This document shows, piece by piece, positions 6,251 to 6,920 of a DNA stretch of 6,920 nt (the stretch's first letter is position 1; every line of letters begins with the position of its first letter). The stretch is from assembly GCA_024640205.1 (NCBI GenBank), contig JAHEFL010000084.1, positions 1-6,920 of the forward strand, written 5' to 3'. The DNA is from Flavobacteriales bacterium. Its GTDB lineage: Bacteria > Bacteroidota > Bacteroidia > Flavobacteriales_F > PHOS-HE28. The translations under genes were made by a program, and so were the position numbers. The notes under the pieces were generated by a model. It was not told where the DNA came from, made no database searches, and worked only from the letters and a program-made list of their open reading frames with translations.

Positions 6251-6278
6251 TGCCGACGACGAAGCAGTGACGTCGGTA
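6251..6278 (+). other. Potential stem-loop in the ogt-paaI gap
   Basis: TGCCGACG (6251-6258) can pair with CGTCGGTA (6271-6278), eight pairs including one G-U, around a 12-base loop. It sits between the ogt stop and the paaI ATG and is not followed by a T-run, so it does not look like a terminator. A 12-codon frame (ATG at 6246, TAG at 6282-6284) runs through it and ends six bases before paaI. Either could be chance. Confidence 0.3.
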
Positions 6279-6290
6279 CCTTAGCGCCCG

Positions 6291-6731
6291 ATGGATGCAC
6301 AGCACCTGGCCGAACGGGTCGTGGCCCGGATGTACGATAATGACCCGTTCAGCATCTGGATGGGGATCGAACGCATGGTGGTGGAACCCGGGCATTGTGT
6401 TCTTCGGATGACCGTTCGCGCCGAAATGCTGAACGGATTCTCGATCTCCCATGGTGGCATCACTTATTCGCTGGCGGATAGCTGCCTTGCTTTCGCTTCG
6501 AATTCACATGGGATCCAAAGCATGTCCGTGGAGACCTCCATCAGCCACACCAAAGCGGTGAAGGAGGGGGACGTCCTTACAGCTGAGAGCGAAGAGATGA
6601 ACCTCGGGCGCCGCTTCGGGATCTACCAGGTCCGGGTATCGAACCAGCGGGAAGAGACCGTTGCGTTATTCAAGGGAACGGTCTTCAGGACCGGAGAATC
6701 CTGGTTCCCGGACGAAAAAGAAGGAATTTGA
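6291..6731 (+). CDS. paaI: PaaI, hotdog-fold hydroxyphenylacetyl-CoA thioesterase
   Basis: PaaI hydrolyses aryl-CoA thioesters, notably hydroxyphenylacetyl-CoA, and is thought to rescue CoA when phenylacetate intermediates reach dead ends. The 146 residues match the family (140 in E. coli). Seen in order: MYDNDPF (14-20), MTVRAEMLNG (40-49), the hallmark HGGITYSLADSCLAFASNS (54-72) and a C-terminal VSNQREETVALFKGTVFRTG block. Asn48, His54 and Asp63 occupy the positions of E. coli Asn46, His52 and catalytic Asp61. It is a single-domain cytoplasmic enzyme; hotdog thioesterases of this type work as tetramers. The ATG at 6291 gives the usual N-terminal helix; no Shine-Dalgarno is visible. The stop is one base before the paaJ start, so translation of the two is probably coupled. 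Confidence 0.94.
   Translation: MDAQHLAERVVARMYDNDPFSIWMGIERMVVEPGHCVLRMTVRAEMLNGFSISHGGITYSLADSCLAFASNSHGIQSMSVETSISHTKAVKEGDVLTAESEEMNLGRRFGIYQVRVSNQREETVALFKGTVFRTGESWFPDEKEGI
6721..6725 (+). promoter_or_regulatory. Shine-Dalgarno-like AAGGA before paaJ
   Basis: AAGGA ends seven bases before the paaJ ATG (6733), a good spacing. It is the only such sequence seen ahead of any gene here. It lies inside the last codons of paaI (Lys-Glu-Gly), so it may be a coding coincidence. Confidence 0.35.
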
Positions 6732-6732
6732 C

Positions 6733-6920
6733 ATGAAGGACGCTTTCATTGTTGATGCCATCCGCACGCCCATCGGGAACTTCACCGGCAGCCTGGCCCT
6801 GGTGCGGGCCGATGACCTGGCGGCCCATGCCCTCTCCGCATTGGTCGCGCGCCACCCGGACCTGGACCATTCGGCGTTGGACGATGTGATCCTCGGATGC
6901 GCGAACCAGGCCGGGGAGGA
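6733..6920 (+). CDS. paaJ: PaaJ, beta-ketoadipyl-CoA thiolase (N-terminal part, 3' truncated)
   Basis: This is the start of a thiolase gene that runs off the right edge; 62 codons are visible out of roughly 400 expected. Translation gives MKDAFIVDAIRTPIGNF, then VRADDLAAHAL and, after a more variable helix, LDDVILGCANQAGE. These track the N-terminus of E. coli PaaJ (MREAFICDGIRTPIG, VRADDLAA, DDVILGCANQAGE as I recall it). PaaJ cleaves 3-oxoadipyl-CoA to succinyl-CoA and acetyl-CoA, and also 3-oxo-5,6-dehydrosuberyl-CoA. PcaF of protocatechuate metabolism is nearly the same enzyme, but placement one base after paaI supports PaaJ. The active-site Cys (around residue 90) and the His/Cys pair are outside the window, so integrity cannot be assessed. 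Confidence 0.9.
   Translation, partial: MKDAFIVDAIRTPIGNFTGSLALVRADDLAAHALSALVARHPDLDHSALDDVILGCANQAGE

Noticed and set aside
2962..6280. Shared CGGTRCC element in the gaps before paaB, paaH and paaI as a common operator
   Set aside because: The same seven bases (or their complement) also occur inside coding sequence, for example in paaA, paaC and the YceI-like gene, so the sharing is not specific.

Overview
This window carries most of a phenylacetate (phenylacetyl-CoA) degradation locus of the paa type, interrupted by three genes with no obvious role in the pathway. The source is probably a moderately GC-rich member of the Bacteroidota, perhaps Flavobacteriales. The reasons are that almost none of the starts has a Shine-Dalgarno sequence, the one intergenic stretch that looks like a promoter fits the TTTG / TAnnTTTG pattern of that phylum, and a YceI-type lipoprotein and a DUF2461 protein, both common there, are present. 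No rRNA or marker gene is visible, so this is an inference.

Layout. Positions 3-407 hold the C-terminal part of paaA (start outside the window). It is followed on the + strand by paaB (474-767), paaC (839-1597), paaD (1650-2153), paaG (2179-2958) and paaH (3029-4195). A YceI-like lipoprotein gene (4291-4950, +) comes next, behind its own candidate promoter. A strong symmetrical hairpin (4967-5006) separates it from a convergent DUF2461 gene (5023-5685, -). A 44-base divergent spacer leads to an O6-alkylguanine-DNA alkyltransferase gene (ogt, 5730-6236, +). The paa genes then resume with paaI (6291-6731) and the first 62 codons of the thiolase gene paaJ (6733 to the window end), one base apart. 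No gap exceeds 100 bases, and no tRNA, insertion sequence or CRISPR array was seen.

How the genes work together. PaaA, PaaB and PaaC form the multicomponent monooxygenase that epoxidises the ring of phenylacetyl-CoA, and PaaD is a maturation factor of the same complex. PaaG converts the epoxide to oxepin-CoA. After ring cleavage, done by PaaZ in known pathways and not seen here, PaaH oxidises 3-hydroxyadipyl-CoA and PaaJ releases acetyl-CoA and succinyl-CoA. PaaI is a thioesterase that drains blocked CoA intermediates. The electron-transfer subunit PaaE, the hydratase PaaF, PaaZ and the ligase PaaK are absent from the visible stretch and may lie outside it.

I do not see an undescribed system here. 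The points most worth a second look are the YceI/DUF2461/ogt block inside the paa locus (with a DNA alkyl-damage repair gene next to an epoxide-producing pathway), the missing paaE between paaD and paaG, the compact two-domain PaaH, and inverted repeats in several intercistronic gaps.
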